Shown here in pieces: positions 10,573 through 18,508 of a stretch of DNA of 37,436 bases; positions within the stretch are counted from its first letter, which is position 1, and every line of letters starts with the position of its first letter. The translations under genes were made by a program, and so were the position numbers. The notes under the pieces are model-generated. The model saw nothing but the letters and a program-made list of their open reading frames with translations, had not been told where the DNA came from and did not search any database. Source of the DNA: Bacteroidales bacterium (GTDB lineage: Bacteria; Bacteroidota; Bacteroidia; Bacteroidales; Muribaculaceae). Location: positions 2,998 through 40,433 of the forward strand of contig JAAVFP010000012.1 of NCBI GenBank assembly GCA_014800735.1. Direction: 5' to 3'.

Positions 10573-10616
10573 CAAAGCGCAAGCGCCCACGGGCTGTTTG
10601 CGCTTTGCTTTTTTTT
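10573..10616 (+). terminator. strong intrinsic terminator after eno
   Basis: Perfect 10-bp arms CAAAGCGCAA (10573-10582) and TTGCGCTTTG (10598-10607) with an inner GCCC/GGGC pairing, followed by eight T (10609-10616). Its right arm contains most of the -33 box of the next promoter. Confidence 0.88.
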
Positions 10617-10627
10617 GTGTACTTTTG
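10597..10627 (+). promoter_or_regulatory. promoter for DUF3822-rsmD, overlapping the eno terminator
   Basis: TTTG at 10597-10600, 19-bp spacer, TACTTTTG at 10620-10627. Only four bases separate the -7 element from the ATG at 10632, so the transcript would be leaderless or nearly so. Confidence 0.78.
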
Positions 10628-10631
10628 CGCA

Positions 10632-11468
10632 ATGATTTCCGCCGATGCAATAGAAAATCCGCTCGTATGGCGCCTGACACTCATGGTGGACGGGTGCGAG
10701 GCGCTGCGCGCCGTTGTCAGCTCAACTGTCGAGGACTCCTCGCTGATGCACTTCACACTGCCACTTGACCCCACGGTGCCGCTGCTGCGCAGCCTTGAGG
10801 AGGCCATCTACGCCACACCCGTGCTGCTATCCGACTTCGGCAAGGTGGATGTGCTCATCCGCACCGATGCCTACACTCTGGTTCCATCCGCCCTCGATGC
10901 CGAGGGCTGCCGTGCTGCCGCAAGCATTGCCGCTCTGACAGCCGATGCCGGAGGCTCTACTTGCGTTATGACCGATGACACCGGCACGGCCATGGCACGG
11001 GTTGTATGGACCGTGGCCGATGATGTCGTGGCGTTCCTCCGCCGCACATTCCGCAACCCGGATATCATGTGCCACATCACTCCCCTGCTGCGCTACTTCA
11101 GCCGCAAAACTTTGCTGGGCAACAGCGCCAAGCTCTACGTGCACTTCAACCCCGGCGGCGCACGCACTGCCGACCTCATCGTTTTCAACCCCGAGGGCTC
11201 GCTGGAGTGCGCCGCCTCGCATCCCTGCCCCACCGACACGGATGCGGCATACTTCATCCTGGCCACCGCGCGCGCTTGCGGCTTTTCTATGACCGCTGAT
11301 GAAATCCTGATTTGCGGCGACGGCTCCATGCGCGACGCCATCATGCCGCTGCTGCGCCGCTATGCCGCGTATGTGATGCCAGTAATCTTCCCCTCAATCG
11401 CTTTCCGTGCCGGACGCGAGGCGCTGAAAGCTCCCTTCCCACTGATAATATTGCCACTATGCGAATAA
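10632..11468 (+). CDS. DUF3822 family protein
   Basis: A 278-residue cytoplasmic protein of the Bacteroidetes family DUF3822, which has an actin/RNase-H-like fold by family description; function unknown. Seen: two similar halves with short beta-rich stretches, LYVHFNPGGARTADLIVFNPEGSLECA followed by DAAYFILATARACGFSMTADEILICGDGS, the typical family core. The ATG at 10632 is used because it directly follows a good promoter; upstream in-frame sequence lies in the terminator. It overlaps rsmD by 10 bp, the gene order commonly seen in this phylum, which suggests a link to ribosome maturation, but that is inference. Confidence 0.82.
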   Translation: MISADAIENPLVWRLTLMVDGCEALRAVVSSTVEDSSLMHFTLPLDPTVPLLRSLEEAIYATPVLLSDFGKVDVLIRTDAYTLVPSALDAEGCRAAASIAALTADAGGSTCVMTDDTGTAMARVVWTVADDVVAFLRRTFRNPDIMCHITPLLRYFSRKTLLGNSAKLYVHFNPGGARTADLIVFNPEGSLECAASHPCPTDTDAAYFILATARACGFSMTADEILICGDGSMRDAIMPLLRRYAAYVMPVIFPSIAFRAGREALKAPFPLIILPLCE

Positions 11469-11998
11469 TCCGAGGAAAATTCGGCCGCCGACGCTTCGAC
11501 GTGCCCACCAATATCACTGCACGTCCCACAACCGATTTCGCACGCGAAAACATTTTCAACGTGCTCGAAAATCTGGTGGATTTCGAGGACAAGGACGCGC
11601 TCGATCTCTTTGCCGGCACCGGCGCCATAAGTTTCGAGTTTCTTTCGCGCGAATGCCGCACCGTGACCGCTGTCGAGAAAACAGCCACCCAGCAGCGCTT
11701 CATCGAAAAAGTTGCGCGCGAACTGGGTGTGGACAATTTCCTGCTGGTGCGCGGCGATGCCCTGCGCTACATTGCCGCGGCCCCGCGGAAATTCGACATC
11801 ATCTTTGCCGATCCCCCCTACAACATGGACGGCTTCGCCGAAATTCCCGGCAAAATCCTCGGCTCGGCCCTCGTGAAACCGGGCACCATAGTGATAATCG
11901 AACACTCCAAGAAGCACGATTTCTCAGCCCTGCCGTATTTCCGCGAACATCGCGCCTACGGCTCGGTGAACTTCTCCATCTTCGAAATCGGGGAATAA
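11459..11998 (+). CDS. rsmD: 16S rRNA (guanine(966)-N(2))-methyltransferase RsmD
   Basis: SAM-dependent methyltransferase that modifies 16S rRNA G966 in 30S subunits. 179 residues from the ATG at 11459. Seen: MRIIRGKFGRRRFDVP, the conserved ARPTTDFARENIFNVLEN, motif I DLFAGTGAISFEFLSR (SAM binding) and the catalytic motif IV FADPPYN. The start overlaps the DUF3822 stop by 10 bp, indicating translational coupling. An upstream extension of the frame inside DUF3822 does not resemble RsmD and was not used. Confidence 0.95.
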   Translation: MRIIRGKFGRRRFDVPTNITARPTTDFARENIFNVLENLVDFEDKDALDLFAGTGAISFEFLSRECRTVTAVEKTATQQRFIEKVARELGVDNFLLVRGDALRYIAAAPRKFDIIFADPPYNMDGFAEIPGKILGSALVKPGTIVIIEHSKKHDFSALPYFREHRAYGSVNFSIFEIGE

Positions 11999-12010
11999 CC
12001 TCAGGTTATT
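11994..12010. terminator. small bidirectional hairpin between convergent rsmD and xerD
   Basis: AATAACC (11994-12000), loop TCA, GGTTATT (12004-12010). It includes the rsmD stop codon and lies 25 bp from the xerD stop. With A/T flanks on both sides it could end both transcripts. Confidence 0.5.
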
Positions 12011-12035
12011 TCATTCATACTTCAAAATTTGCGAC

Positions 12036-12959
12036 TCACTTGCGGATATTTCGCGGATGGTGAGTGAGGATTTCTTCGCGTAGGCGCGAAGTGTCCACGT
12101 GCAGGTAGATTTCTGTAGTGGCAATGGATTCATGGCCGAGCATTTCCTGGATGGCGCGCAGGTTGGCACCACCTTCAAGCAGGTGTGTGGCAAAGGAATG
12201 ACGCAAGGTGTGAGGCGATATTGTTTTGCGCACCCCGGCAGCTTCGGCCGTGTTACGCACGATCGTAAAAATCATCTGGCGAGTCAGGTGTGCACCGCGG
12301 CGGTTCAGGAACAGATAATCCTCCTCGCCGGGTTTTATGGGGTCGCCGCGCTCTTCGCGCTCAGCCAGATAAAGCAAAGTCTGCTCAACAGCATCGGCAC
12401 TCATGGGCACCATGCGCTCCTTGCTGCCCTTACCTGTGACGGTGAGGAAAGCATCGTCGAACGACACCCGGCGCCGCTCAAGCGTGCACAGTTCGCTCAC
12501 ACGCAAGCCCGAGCCGTAGAGCAGCTCAAGCATCGCACGGTTGCGCCGCCCGGTGGGCTCGGCCAAGTCCACGGCATCCATCATGGCATCAATTTCTTCA
12601 ATAGTCAGCACCTCGGGCAGATGGCGTCCAACCACGGGTGCGTCCAACAGCTCCGTGGGGTTTGTTGCCATGACACCCTCAAGCAACAGAAATCCGTAGA
12701 ACGACCGCATCCCGGACAGCATACGCGCCTGCGAGCGCGGCGCTATTCCGGCTTCGTGGAGCGCCGACAGGAAAGCCGATAGGTCGGCCGGCGTGGCATC
12801 GTCCGGCTGCACGCCGAACTCAATGAGCCACGAGGCCACTCGGTCCACATCCATCAGATAATTAATGCGCGTGTTCTCCGACAGACCGCGCTCCAGCAAC
12901 AGGTAAGCCTCGTAGTGGCGGCGGAGAATATCGTAGGGGGTGCCGTGGGGAAGTGCCAT
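12036..12959 (-). CDS. xerD: site-specific tyrosine recombinase XerD
   Basis: Chromosome-dimer resolution recombinase; 307 residues. The N-terminal SAM-like DNA-binding domain is about 10-95, the catalytic domain 110-300. Catalytic set seen: R153 in GSGLRVSEL, K177 in TGKGSKERMVP, H250 and R253 in HTLRHSFATHLL, H276 in MLGHESI and nucleophile Y285 in TTEIYLHV. I use the ATG at 12959, whose A overlaps the stop of the upstream DUF4294 gene (TGATG, translational coupling); a GTG one codon upstream is the alternative. The length and the housekeeping neighbours favour XerD over a mobile-element integrase. Confidence 0.92.
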   Translation of the reverse strand: MALPHGTPYDILRRHYEAYLLLERGLSENTRINYLMDVDRVASWLIEFGVQPDDATPADLSAFLSALHEAGIAPRSQARMLSGMRSFYGFLLLEGVMATNPTELLDAPVVGRHLPEVLTIEEIDAMMDAVDLAEPTGRRNRAMLELLYGSGLRVSELCTLERRRVSFDDAFLTVTGKGSKERMVPMSADAVEQTLLYLAEREERGDPIKPGEEDYLFLNRRGAHLTRQMIFTIVRNTAEAAGVRKTISPHTLRHSFATHLLEGGANLRAIQEMLGHESIATTEIYLHVDTSRLREEILTHHPRNIRK

Positions 12960-13588
12960 CACAATGTGCCCATTTCCACGCCGTGGGCTATGCGGTCCAG
13001 CAGCGCGTCGTTTTTGTCCGTTTCCGGTTTATAACTGCTTTTCAGGCTCACGCCGAACAGCTTGCCGAAGCCCTGCCAGAACGTGGCGCGGAACGAGCCC
13101 AGGAAAGCCTTCACAATCTCGTAGCTCGATTGGTGTGTTTCGCGCTGGATGAGCTTGATAAGCACCTTGGCCTGGCGCTTGGAAAACCGCCTGAGCACCG
13201 GTTTATACTGCTCGAAGAGCGATTTCTCCATCTTCTTCAGATAATCCTCGCGCTCCTTCTGCGTGGGAAACGTTTCGATATATTCGTAAGTTTCTATAAG
13301 CGTTTCTGCTATCAGCTTGGCATACGGCAGCGTAAGCTTCACATCCCGCACGGTGCGCCAGTAGTATTCCTCGTCCTTCTTATTCTTGAACCGGAGCTGG
13401 GGATATACATACAGGTCGCGCAGATGGACAACGAACATCGAATCGCCTGCCTCGTCCGTGCGCCACGAATATCCGCGGTAAGGGCTCCGGCGCACCGAGG
13501 GCACATCGGCATCCGGCTCCTGCGCCACCGCTCCCTGCGGCCACACAAGAACCGAAACAAACACTACGATGATCGATAAGACTTTCAT
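12959..13588 (-). CDS. DUF4294 family exported protein
   Basis: A 209-residue protein with a signal peptide (MKVLSIIVVFVSVLVWPQGAVAQ), so probably periplasmic. The core RYVYP-like segment (LRDLYVYPQLRFKNKKDEEYYWRTVRDVKLTLPYAKLIAETL) and the later FSKRQAKVLIKLIQRETHQSSYEIVKAFLGSFRATFWQGFGKLFG match the Bacteroidetes family DUF4294, of unknown function. First gene of a two-gene operon with xerD, whose start overlaps its stop by one base. This pairing is recurrent in Bacteroidales, as far as I know. No clear TAnnTTTG element is seen in the 60 bp upstream. Confidence 0.82.
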   Translation of the reverse strand: MKVLSIIVVFVSVLVWPQGAVAQEPDADVPSVRRSPYRGYSWRTDEAGDSMFVVHLRDLYVYPQLRFKNKKDEEYYWRTVRDVKLTLPYAKLIAETLIETYEYIETFPTQKEREDYLKKMEKSLFEQYKPVLRRFSKRQAKVLIKLIQRETHQSSYEIVKAFLGSFRATFWQGFGKLFGVSLKSSYKPETDKNDALLDRIAHGVEMGTL

Positions 13589-13765
13589 AATATATTATAA
13601 CGCCCAAACTCCAAAAAATATTGCCGAACAACAGCTTGCTCCTCACAAATAATTAAGCCTTCGCCAACCCACTAAAAAAATGATAATTTTATTACCAATC
13701 ACATCTTCTCATCTCCAAGGTTATATGATAAAATTAGACGCCTCCAAAAAATTAACATTATTTAA

Positions 13766-13796
13766 TTTGATTTACGTTTTAAATTTTATATATTTG
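13766..13796 (+). promoter_or_regulatory. Bacteroidetes-type promoter for the C10 protease operon
   Basis: TTTG at 13766-13769, 19-bp spacer, TATATTTG at 13789-13796; the start codon is at 13849, giving a leader of about 45 nt. The remaining 180 bp back to 13589 are AT-rich and hold no gene that I can see. Confidence 0.82.
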
Positions 13797-13848
13797 TGGC
13801 GTGATGTTTCATAGCCATTGCTAACTAATCCTAACAATCTTAGTATCC

Positions 13849-15291
13849 ATGAACAAATCTTTCTTTCTACCCTTACTGATTGCCACTCTCGCAGCCTCCT
13901 GCAGCCAGTATGATGAGAGTGCGCTTAAAGAAGTCGATGAAGGTGATTTTCCTTCGGCAGATCAGCTACAAATCGTTCAGATCACTGAAGATGTCAACAA
14001 TGTTGAAGTTAACAACATTTTGTCTTCTCTGTTCGGGAATCAAAAATCTTCTCGTTCAAACGATCTTGATATTAAAGTCATCAAGGATGATGACGGCAAG
14101 GATTGCATTATCCGGGTCAATTACACTGACGGAAATGGTTTTGCACTAATAAGTGCGACTAAGACCCACGAACCCATTCTCGCATATAGTTCTGAAAACA
14201 GCTTCGGGGATCAGATAGACTTACCCTTTCCTCTAAATGATTGGTTTGCTTCTACGATCGAAGACATCTCTGAATCTTACAATCTGCCTGAAGATTCTCT
14301 TGTGCAAGTAACTAATGCCTGGCGCCTATATGAAGCTAAAGGCAGTAATGTACTGTCGCGCGATGGCTACGATAGCGATCACTCATATCTACGTCGACTT
14401 TCGCAGCAGGATGTCGATAGACTCACGGCAATAGCTATGGATTCTATAAGCTATTGGCGAAAACAAGGTTACCGGGTTTATCCGATTGACAATCTCGAAT
14501 CGCTTCAAGACTTCCCCGACCGCGAAAGCATTGCTCAATTTATGATGGGCATCCTCTATCCCGATTATGCAGAAGATTATTTTGCAATCTCGTATGTGGT
14601 TGAAAAGGATATAAAGAAAACTTACGGTGCCGGCCACTGCATGAAGACAACATGGGATCAAGAATCGGGATATAATCAGGCTTTCCCGATGAAAACTGAT
14701 GGTTCAGGCCAACGAATTCCGGTGGGTTGCGCACCTGTAGCATTGGGGCAAATTATGTACTTTTACAAGTATCCGACTTTCTTTAATTGGACTGCGATGG
14801 GCGCTATCTATGCTACGGCAACTACATCCAATTTTCTCCTGGATGTTTTTACTAAGTGTAAAACAAAATATAACGCAACAGACGATTCATCAGGAACGAC
14901 TTACGACAATCTAGAGGCCGCGATAAAAAGTTACGGTTACAATTATAACCGTGTTAAAGCGAGCGAAATAGATTTTGCGTCTTTAATGTATGGCTCCCCA
15001 GCAATCCTTTGCAGCGAATGGGAAAACGGAAAGCTCCATGCTTGGGTTGTTGAAGGTGTAACTTATACAGAAGAATACACTGAAACTCAAGTTTTCAGCT
15101 TCGTACAAAAAGACAAATTCCAGTCCGTGTATTTCCAAACGACTATTCCTCCCACTACTTCATCCAGAATATACATCAACTGGGGATGGAACGGAACCTA
15201 TAACGGTTTCTACTCAATAAATCGGATGATTCCTGGAAATCATTCAAAAAGCACATTAAAGTGCGGATTTATTAACTTTAAAAAGCAATAG
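13849..15291 (+). CDS. C10 family (streptopain-like) cysteine protease, secreted lipoprotein
   Basis: A 480-residue exported cysteine protease. Lipoprotein signal: MNKSFFLPLLIATLAASC with C18 as the lipidated cysteine. Residues about 40-115 resemble the Spi-like inhibitory propeptide (DCIIRVNYTDGNGFALISATKTHEPILAYS). The mature catalytic domain starts near 260: TTWDQESGYNQAFP, then VGCAPVALGQIMYFYKYP with nucleophile C294, LHAWVVEGV with catalytic H398, and INWGWNGTYNGFYSI, the conserved C10 ending. Compared with the usual GCVA motif it has GCAP, a small deviation. Codon third positions are clearly more AT-rich than in neighbouring genes, which suggests recent transfer. The next gene starts 2 bp after its stop. 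Confidence 0.88.
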   Translation: MNKSFFLPLLIATLAASCSQYDESALKEVDEGDFPSADQLQIVQITEDVNNVEVNNILSSLFGNQKSSRSNDLDIKVIKDDDGKDCIIRVNYTDGNGFALISATKTHEPILAYSSENSFGDQIDLPFPLNDWFASTIEDISESYNLPEDSLVQVTNAWRLYEAKGSNVLSRDGYDSDHSYLRRLSQQDVDRLTAIAMDSISYWRKQGYRVYPIDNLESLQDFPDRESIAQFMMGILYPDYAEDYFAISYVVEKDIKKTYGAGHCMKTTWDQESGYNQAFPMKTDGSGQRIPVGCAPVALGQIMYFYKYPTFFNWTAMGAIYATATTSNFLLDVFTKCKTKYNATDDSSGTTYDNLEAAIKSYGYNYNRVKASEIDFASLMYGSPAILCSEWENGKLHAWVVEGVTYTEEYTETQVFSFVQKDKFQSVYFQTTIPPTTSSRIYINWGWNGTYNGFYSINRMIPGNHSKSTLKCGFINFKKQ

Positions 15292-15293
15292 TT

Positions 15294-15863
15294 ATGAAGC
15301 GACTAATGAGCCTGTTTTTTTTGGTCTTGATTTCATACACCGGAATCAGCGCCCAAGGGCTTTATGTTGGCGTGGAAGGAAAGAGAATGTATGAAAATGA
15401 ACTGGCTAATTCGTTTTGGGAATTTGGTGCCTATGCTTCATATTCCCGTCACCTCGCCCTGCGCCTGGGCTTCGATATAGAAGCAGGTCTTAACACAAAG
15501 TATTATCCAGATGGTACAGTACTATGGCTTGCCAGTCCTCCGGATCCAAACGGCCACTATGAAAAGGCCGACCAGCACGCCGCAACCTTCGGAGGTAAAT
15601 TAGCAACTGATTTAACGCTGAAGGTAGCTGGTCCGATATCTCTTTTCGGCGGACTTGTGGGAAACTGTAATTTTTTCCAGAAGGACTATGTTAATGGTCG
15701 CGCAGTAAATTTCTCCCTTCCTCGCGCCGGGCTGCAATGGAGAGTCGGATTGACGGGTGACATAATGCGCTTCAGAATACGCGCTGCGTTCATACGCGAC
15801 ATAACCACTCAGGACGGTTCTCGTCAAAACGGATTCTCAGTGTCGTTGACTTATCGACTTTAA
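15294..15863 (+). CDS. small outer-membrane beta-barrel-like protein
   Basis: A 189-residue exported protein: signal peptide MKRLMSLFFLVLISYTGISA, then repeated amphipathic strands with aromatic belts (GLYVGVEGKRMYEN, FWEFGAYASYSRHLALRLGFDIEAGL, GPISLFGGLVGNCNFF, LQWRVGLTGDIMRFRIRAAFIRDI) and a strand-like end FSVSLTYRL. This pattern suggests an eight-strand barrel in the outer membrane; I do not recognise a named family. It begins 2 bp after the protease stop, so the two are one operon and may function together (anchor, export partner or immunity are all possible, none shown). The AT-richer composition of the first part matches the protease gene. A strong terminator follows. Confidence 0.72.
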   Translation: MKRLMSLFFLVLISYTGISAQGLYVGVEGKRMYENELANSFWEFGAYASYSRHLALRLGFDIEAGLNTKYYPDGTVLWLASPPDPNGHYEKADQHAATFGGKLATDLTLKVAGPISLFGGLVGNCNFFQKDYVNGRAVNFSLPRAGLQWRVGLTGDIMRFRIRAAFIRDITTQDGSRQNGFSVSLTYRL

Positions 15864-15880
15864 AGCAGACTTAAACAAAT

Positions 15881-15920
15881 AAAAGACGGGATATGCACAA
15901 AGTGTATACCCCGTCTTTTT
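15881..15920 (+). terminator. intrinsic terminator after the C10 protease operon
   Basis: AAAAGACGGGATATGCAC (15881-15898) pairs with GTGTATACCCCGTCTTTT (15902-15919) through GU pairs in the middle, with a T run at the end. Confidence 0.85.
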
Positions 15921-15958
15921 CGTTTCTTTATTCGCGTAATATCCGCAGTAATGAATAT

Positions 15959-15988
15959 AAAAAAAGGCCTCCCTGACGGGAGACCTTT
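15959..15988 (-). terminator. intrinsic terminator of tRNA-Cys
   Basis: On the minus strand, AAAGGTCTCCC (15988-15978), loop GTCA, GGGAGGCCTTT (15973-15963), then seven T in total down to 15959. One internal mismatch. It starts 5 bp after the tRNA 3' end. Confidence 0.85.
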
Positions 15989-15992
15989 GCTG

Positions 15993-16063
15993 AGGTACCA
16001 AGCAGAATCGAACTGCTGTGCTCGGTTTTGCAGACCGATGCCTAACCACTCGGCCATGGTACC
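15993..16063 (-). tRNA. tRNA-Cys (anticodon GCA)
   Basis: 71-nt cloverleaf on the minus strand. Acceptor stem GGTACCA (1-7) pairs perfectly with TGGTACC, followed by discriminator T73, which is the cysteine identity base. D-arm GCCGAGTGGTTAGGC, anticodon arm TCGGT-CTGCAAA-ACCGA giving anticodon GCA, T-loop TTCGATT. The CCA end is not encoded. It decodes UGC/UGU. It has its own promoter and terminator, so it is a single-tRNA transcription unit. Confidence 0.96.
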
Positions 16064-16082
16064 AATTCGTGGTTTTGCGGTG

Positions 16083-16114
16083 CAAAGTTAAAGAGTTTTT
16101 TTGAAGCAAGCAAA
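16083..16114 (-). promoter_or_regulatory. promoter for tRNA-Cys
   Basis: Minus strand TTTG (16114-16111), 20-bp spacer, TAACTTTG (16090-16083), then about 19 bp to the tRNA 5' end. Confidence 0.82.
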
Positions 16115-16155
16115 TTTTTCGACAAGAAAAAATCGGTTATGTGGAAAAATCTGTG

Positions 16156-16163
16156 TAATTTTG
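16156..16163 (+). promoter_or_regulatory. possible -7 element for the M3 peptidase gene
   Basis: TAATTTTG fits TAnnTTTG, but no TTTG is found 19-21 bp upstream. The remaining 118 bp to the start codon at 16282 hold no gene that I can see. Confidence 0.42.
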
Positions 16164-16281
16164 TAGCTGAATCATTCGCAAACCGACCGCCAAGCGGCTC
16201 CGAGAATCCGGCCAATGCGCAAGGCTTCCAGCGAGTTGCTTGAAAAATCTAAATATGAATTAAATTTTTAAGAGATACTTA

Positions 16282-18435
16282 ATGAAAAGGATACCCATTA
16301 TCGCAGCAGCTGCGCTGATGCTTGCGTCGTGCGGCGGCAACAAAGCAAAAGAAATGCACGAGAACCCATTCCTCTCGGAGTACACCACTCCCTACGAGAT
16401 TCCGCCGTTCGACCAGATTGAGTACGACGACTATCTGCCTGCCCTTGAAGCGGGCATCGAACAGAAGAATGCCGAAATCGCGGCTATCATCGCCAACCCT
16501 GCCGAGGCCACTTTCGAGAACACCATCATGCCTCTGGAAAACAGCGGCGAGATTCTCGACAAGGTTTGCGCTGTGTTCTTCGCTCTGGATGAATCCAACT
16601 CGTCGCCCGAGATGGTGGAAATTTCCGAAAAATTCTATCCCACCTACTCGCAGTTCTCCGATGAGATGATGATGAACGACTCGCTCTTCGCACGCATCAA
16701 GACCGTCTACGACAACCGCGAGGCAGCCGGCCTGGCTCCCGACCAGCTCCGCGCTGTGGAGGAATACTACAAGCAGTTCGTGCGCAACGGTGCCCTCCTC
16801 ACCCCCGAGCAGAAGGAGCAGCTCAAGGCTGTCAACACCGAGCTCACTGAACTTTACCTCACCTTCAACAAGAACCTGCTCAACGCCACCAACGCTTTCA
16901 CCATCGTGGTTGAGAACGAGGACGAGCTGGCCGGCCTGCCCGCTTCCAGCATTGCCCAGGCAGCCGACGAGGCCAAGGAGCGCGGCATGGAAGGCAAGTG
17001 GGTGTTCACCCTGCACGCTCCCAGCCGTCTGCCCCTGCTGCAGTATGCCGACAACCGCGACCTGCGCAAGAAAATGTACGAAGGCTACACCAGCCTGGCT
17101 TCCGACGGCGAGTACAACAACCTGCCCGTTATCAACAAAATCCTCCAGGCGCGCGCCAAGAAGGCCGCTCTGCTGGGCTACGATAACTTCGGCGAGTACA
17201 TGACCGCCAACGTAATGGCCAAGAACGTAAAGAACGCCGAGGACCTGCTGATGCAGATCTGGACTCCCGCCGTTGCCAAGGTTAAAGAGGAAGTGGCCGA
17301 AATGCAGGCTGTGGCCGATGCCGAGGGCAATAACTTCAAAATCGCTCCCTACGACTATTACTACTACGCCGAGAAAGTGCGCCAGCAGAAATACGACCTC
17401 GATGAATCCAAGGTGCGCGAATACTTCGCCCTGGATTCCGTGCGCAACGGCATCTTCACCATGGCCGAGCGCCTCTACGGTGTGAAGTTCACCGAAATGC
17501 CCGATGCTCCCAAGTACTACGACGAGGTAACCGTCTACGACGTGACCGACGCCACCACCGGCGAGCACATCGCAGTGTTCATGACCGACTACTTCCCCCG
17601 CGCCTCCAAGCGCCAGGGTGCATGGATGAGCGAATTCAAGGGCTCCTGGCAGAACGCCGACAGCACTTCGAGCCGTCCTATCATCTTCAACATCGGCAAC
17701 TTCAGCCGTCCTACCGCCGACGCTCCCGCACTGCTCACCCTGGACGAGGTTGAAACCATGTTCCACGAGTTCGGCCACGGCCTCCACGGCATGCTCACCC
17801 GCGCCCGCCTCAAAAGCCAGGCCGGCACCAATGTTGACCGCGACTTCGTGGAGCTCCCCTCGCAGATTCACGAGCACTGGGCTATGGAACCCGAACTGCT
17901 CCGCACCTATGCCAAGCACTACAAGACCGGCGAGGTTATCCCCGACGAACTGATTGAGAAACTCGAGGCTTCCGCCACCCACAACCAGGGCTTTGCCACC
18001 GCCGAACTTGCCGGTGCCGCCCTGCTCGACCTCCAGTACGGAAAGCTCAACCCCGAGGGCGACACCGATGTGGCAGCTTTCGAAGCAAACGTTGCCCAGC
18101 AGCTGGGCATGCCCGCCGAACTCACCTTCCGCTACCGCTCGCCCTACTTCAAGCACATCTTCGGCAGCGACGGCTATGCTTCGGGCTACTACACCTACCT
18201 CTGGGCCGAGGTGCTTGACACCGACGGCTTCGAGCTCTTCAAGGAGAAAGGCGTGTTCGACCCCGAAACCGCACGCAAGTTCAAAGAAAACGTTCTGGAA
18301 AAGGGTGGTTCCGAGGACCCGATGGAACTCTACGTCAAGTTCCGCGGCCACGAACCCTCGGTGGACGCTCTGCTGCGCAACCGCGGCCTGAAGCCCGCCG
18401 GAAAGGTCAACCTCAGCTCCAAGAGCGGCAAATAA
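16282..18435 (+). CDS. dcp: M3 family zinc metallopeptidase (dipeptidyl carboxypeptidase-like) lipoprotein
   Basis: A 717-residue peptidase of the thimet oligopeptidase family. The signal MKRIPIIAAAALMLASC places a lipobox cysteine at residue 17, so it is membrane-anchored outside the cytoplasm rather than cytosolic like E. coli Dcp. Zinc motif HEFGHGLHG with HEFGH at 495-499; the third ligand lies downstream in the VELPSQIHEHWAMEPELL region. The late motif YRSPYFKHIFGSDGYASGYYTYLWAEVLDTDGFE is typical of the Dcp branch and its substrate-binding tyrosines. It likely removes dipeptides or cleaves short peptides in the periplasm. Followed by a hairpin terminator before aspS. The dcp symbol rests on similarity only. 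Confidence 0.9.
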   Translation: MKRIPIIAAAALMLASCGGNKAKEMHENPFLSEYTTPYEIPPFDQIEYDDYLPALEAGIEQKNAEIAAIIANPAEATFENTIMPLENSGEILDKVCAVFFALDESNSSPEMVEISEKFYPTYSQFSDEMMMNDSLFARIKTVYDNREAAGLAPDQLRAVEEYYKQFVRNGALLTPEQKEQLKAVNTELTELYLTFNKNLLNATNAFTIVVENEDELAGLPASSIAQAADEAKERGMEGKWVFTLHAPSRLPLLQYADNRDLRKKMYEGYTSLASDGEYNNLPVINKILQARAKKAALLGYDNFGEYMTANVMAKNVKNAEDLLMQIWTPAVAKVKEEVAEMQAVADAEGNNFKIAPYDYYYYAEKVRQQKYDLDESKVREYFALDSVRNGIFTMAERLYGVKFTEMPDAPKYYDEVTVYDVTDATTGEHIAVFMTDYFPRASKRQGAWMSEFKGSWQNADSTSSRPIIFNIGNFSRPTADAPALLTLDEVETMFHEFGHGLHGMLTRARLKSQAGTNVDRDFVELPSQIHEHWAMEPELLRTYAKHYKTGEVIPDELIEKLEASATHNQGFATAELAGAALLDLQYGKLNPEGDTDVAAFEANVAQQLGMPAELTFRYRSPYFKHIFGSDGYASGYYTYLWAEVLDTDGFELFKEKGVFDPETARKFKENVLEKGGSEDPMELYVKFRGHEPSVDALLRNRGLKPAGKVNLSSKSGK

Positions 18436-18449
18436 ATTGTAGAACCAAC

Positions 18450-18486
18450 GAAATCAGAAGCCGGGCCGTGCCGGGTTTCTGATTTC
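18450..18486 (+). terminator. stem-loop between the M3 peptidase gene and aspS
   Basis: GAAATCAGAAGCC (18450-18462) pairs with GGTTTCTGATTTC (18474-18486) with one GU pair. T-rich right arm, short T run after it. Confidence 0.62.
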
Positions 18487-18508
18487 TTACAAATAAAAAA
18501 GGATAAAA

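Noticed and set aside
12036-12959. Tyrosine recombinase as a mobile-element integrase
   Set aside because: Length, motifs and coupling to DUF4294 fit housekeeping XerD; no att-like repeats or cargo nearby.
13683-13736. Inverted TAATTTTAT / ATAAAATTA in the AT-rich gap before the C10 gene
   Set aside because: Short pure-AT arms with a long loop are expected by chance in such sequence.
16279-18351. 690-codon open frame antisense to the M3 peptidase gene
   Set aside because: Composition artefact: Val/Gly/His-rich shadow protein with no motifs; the sense strand encodes a complete HEFGH peptidase.
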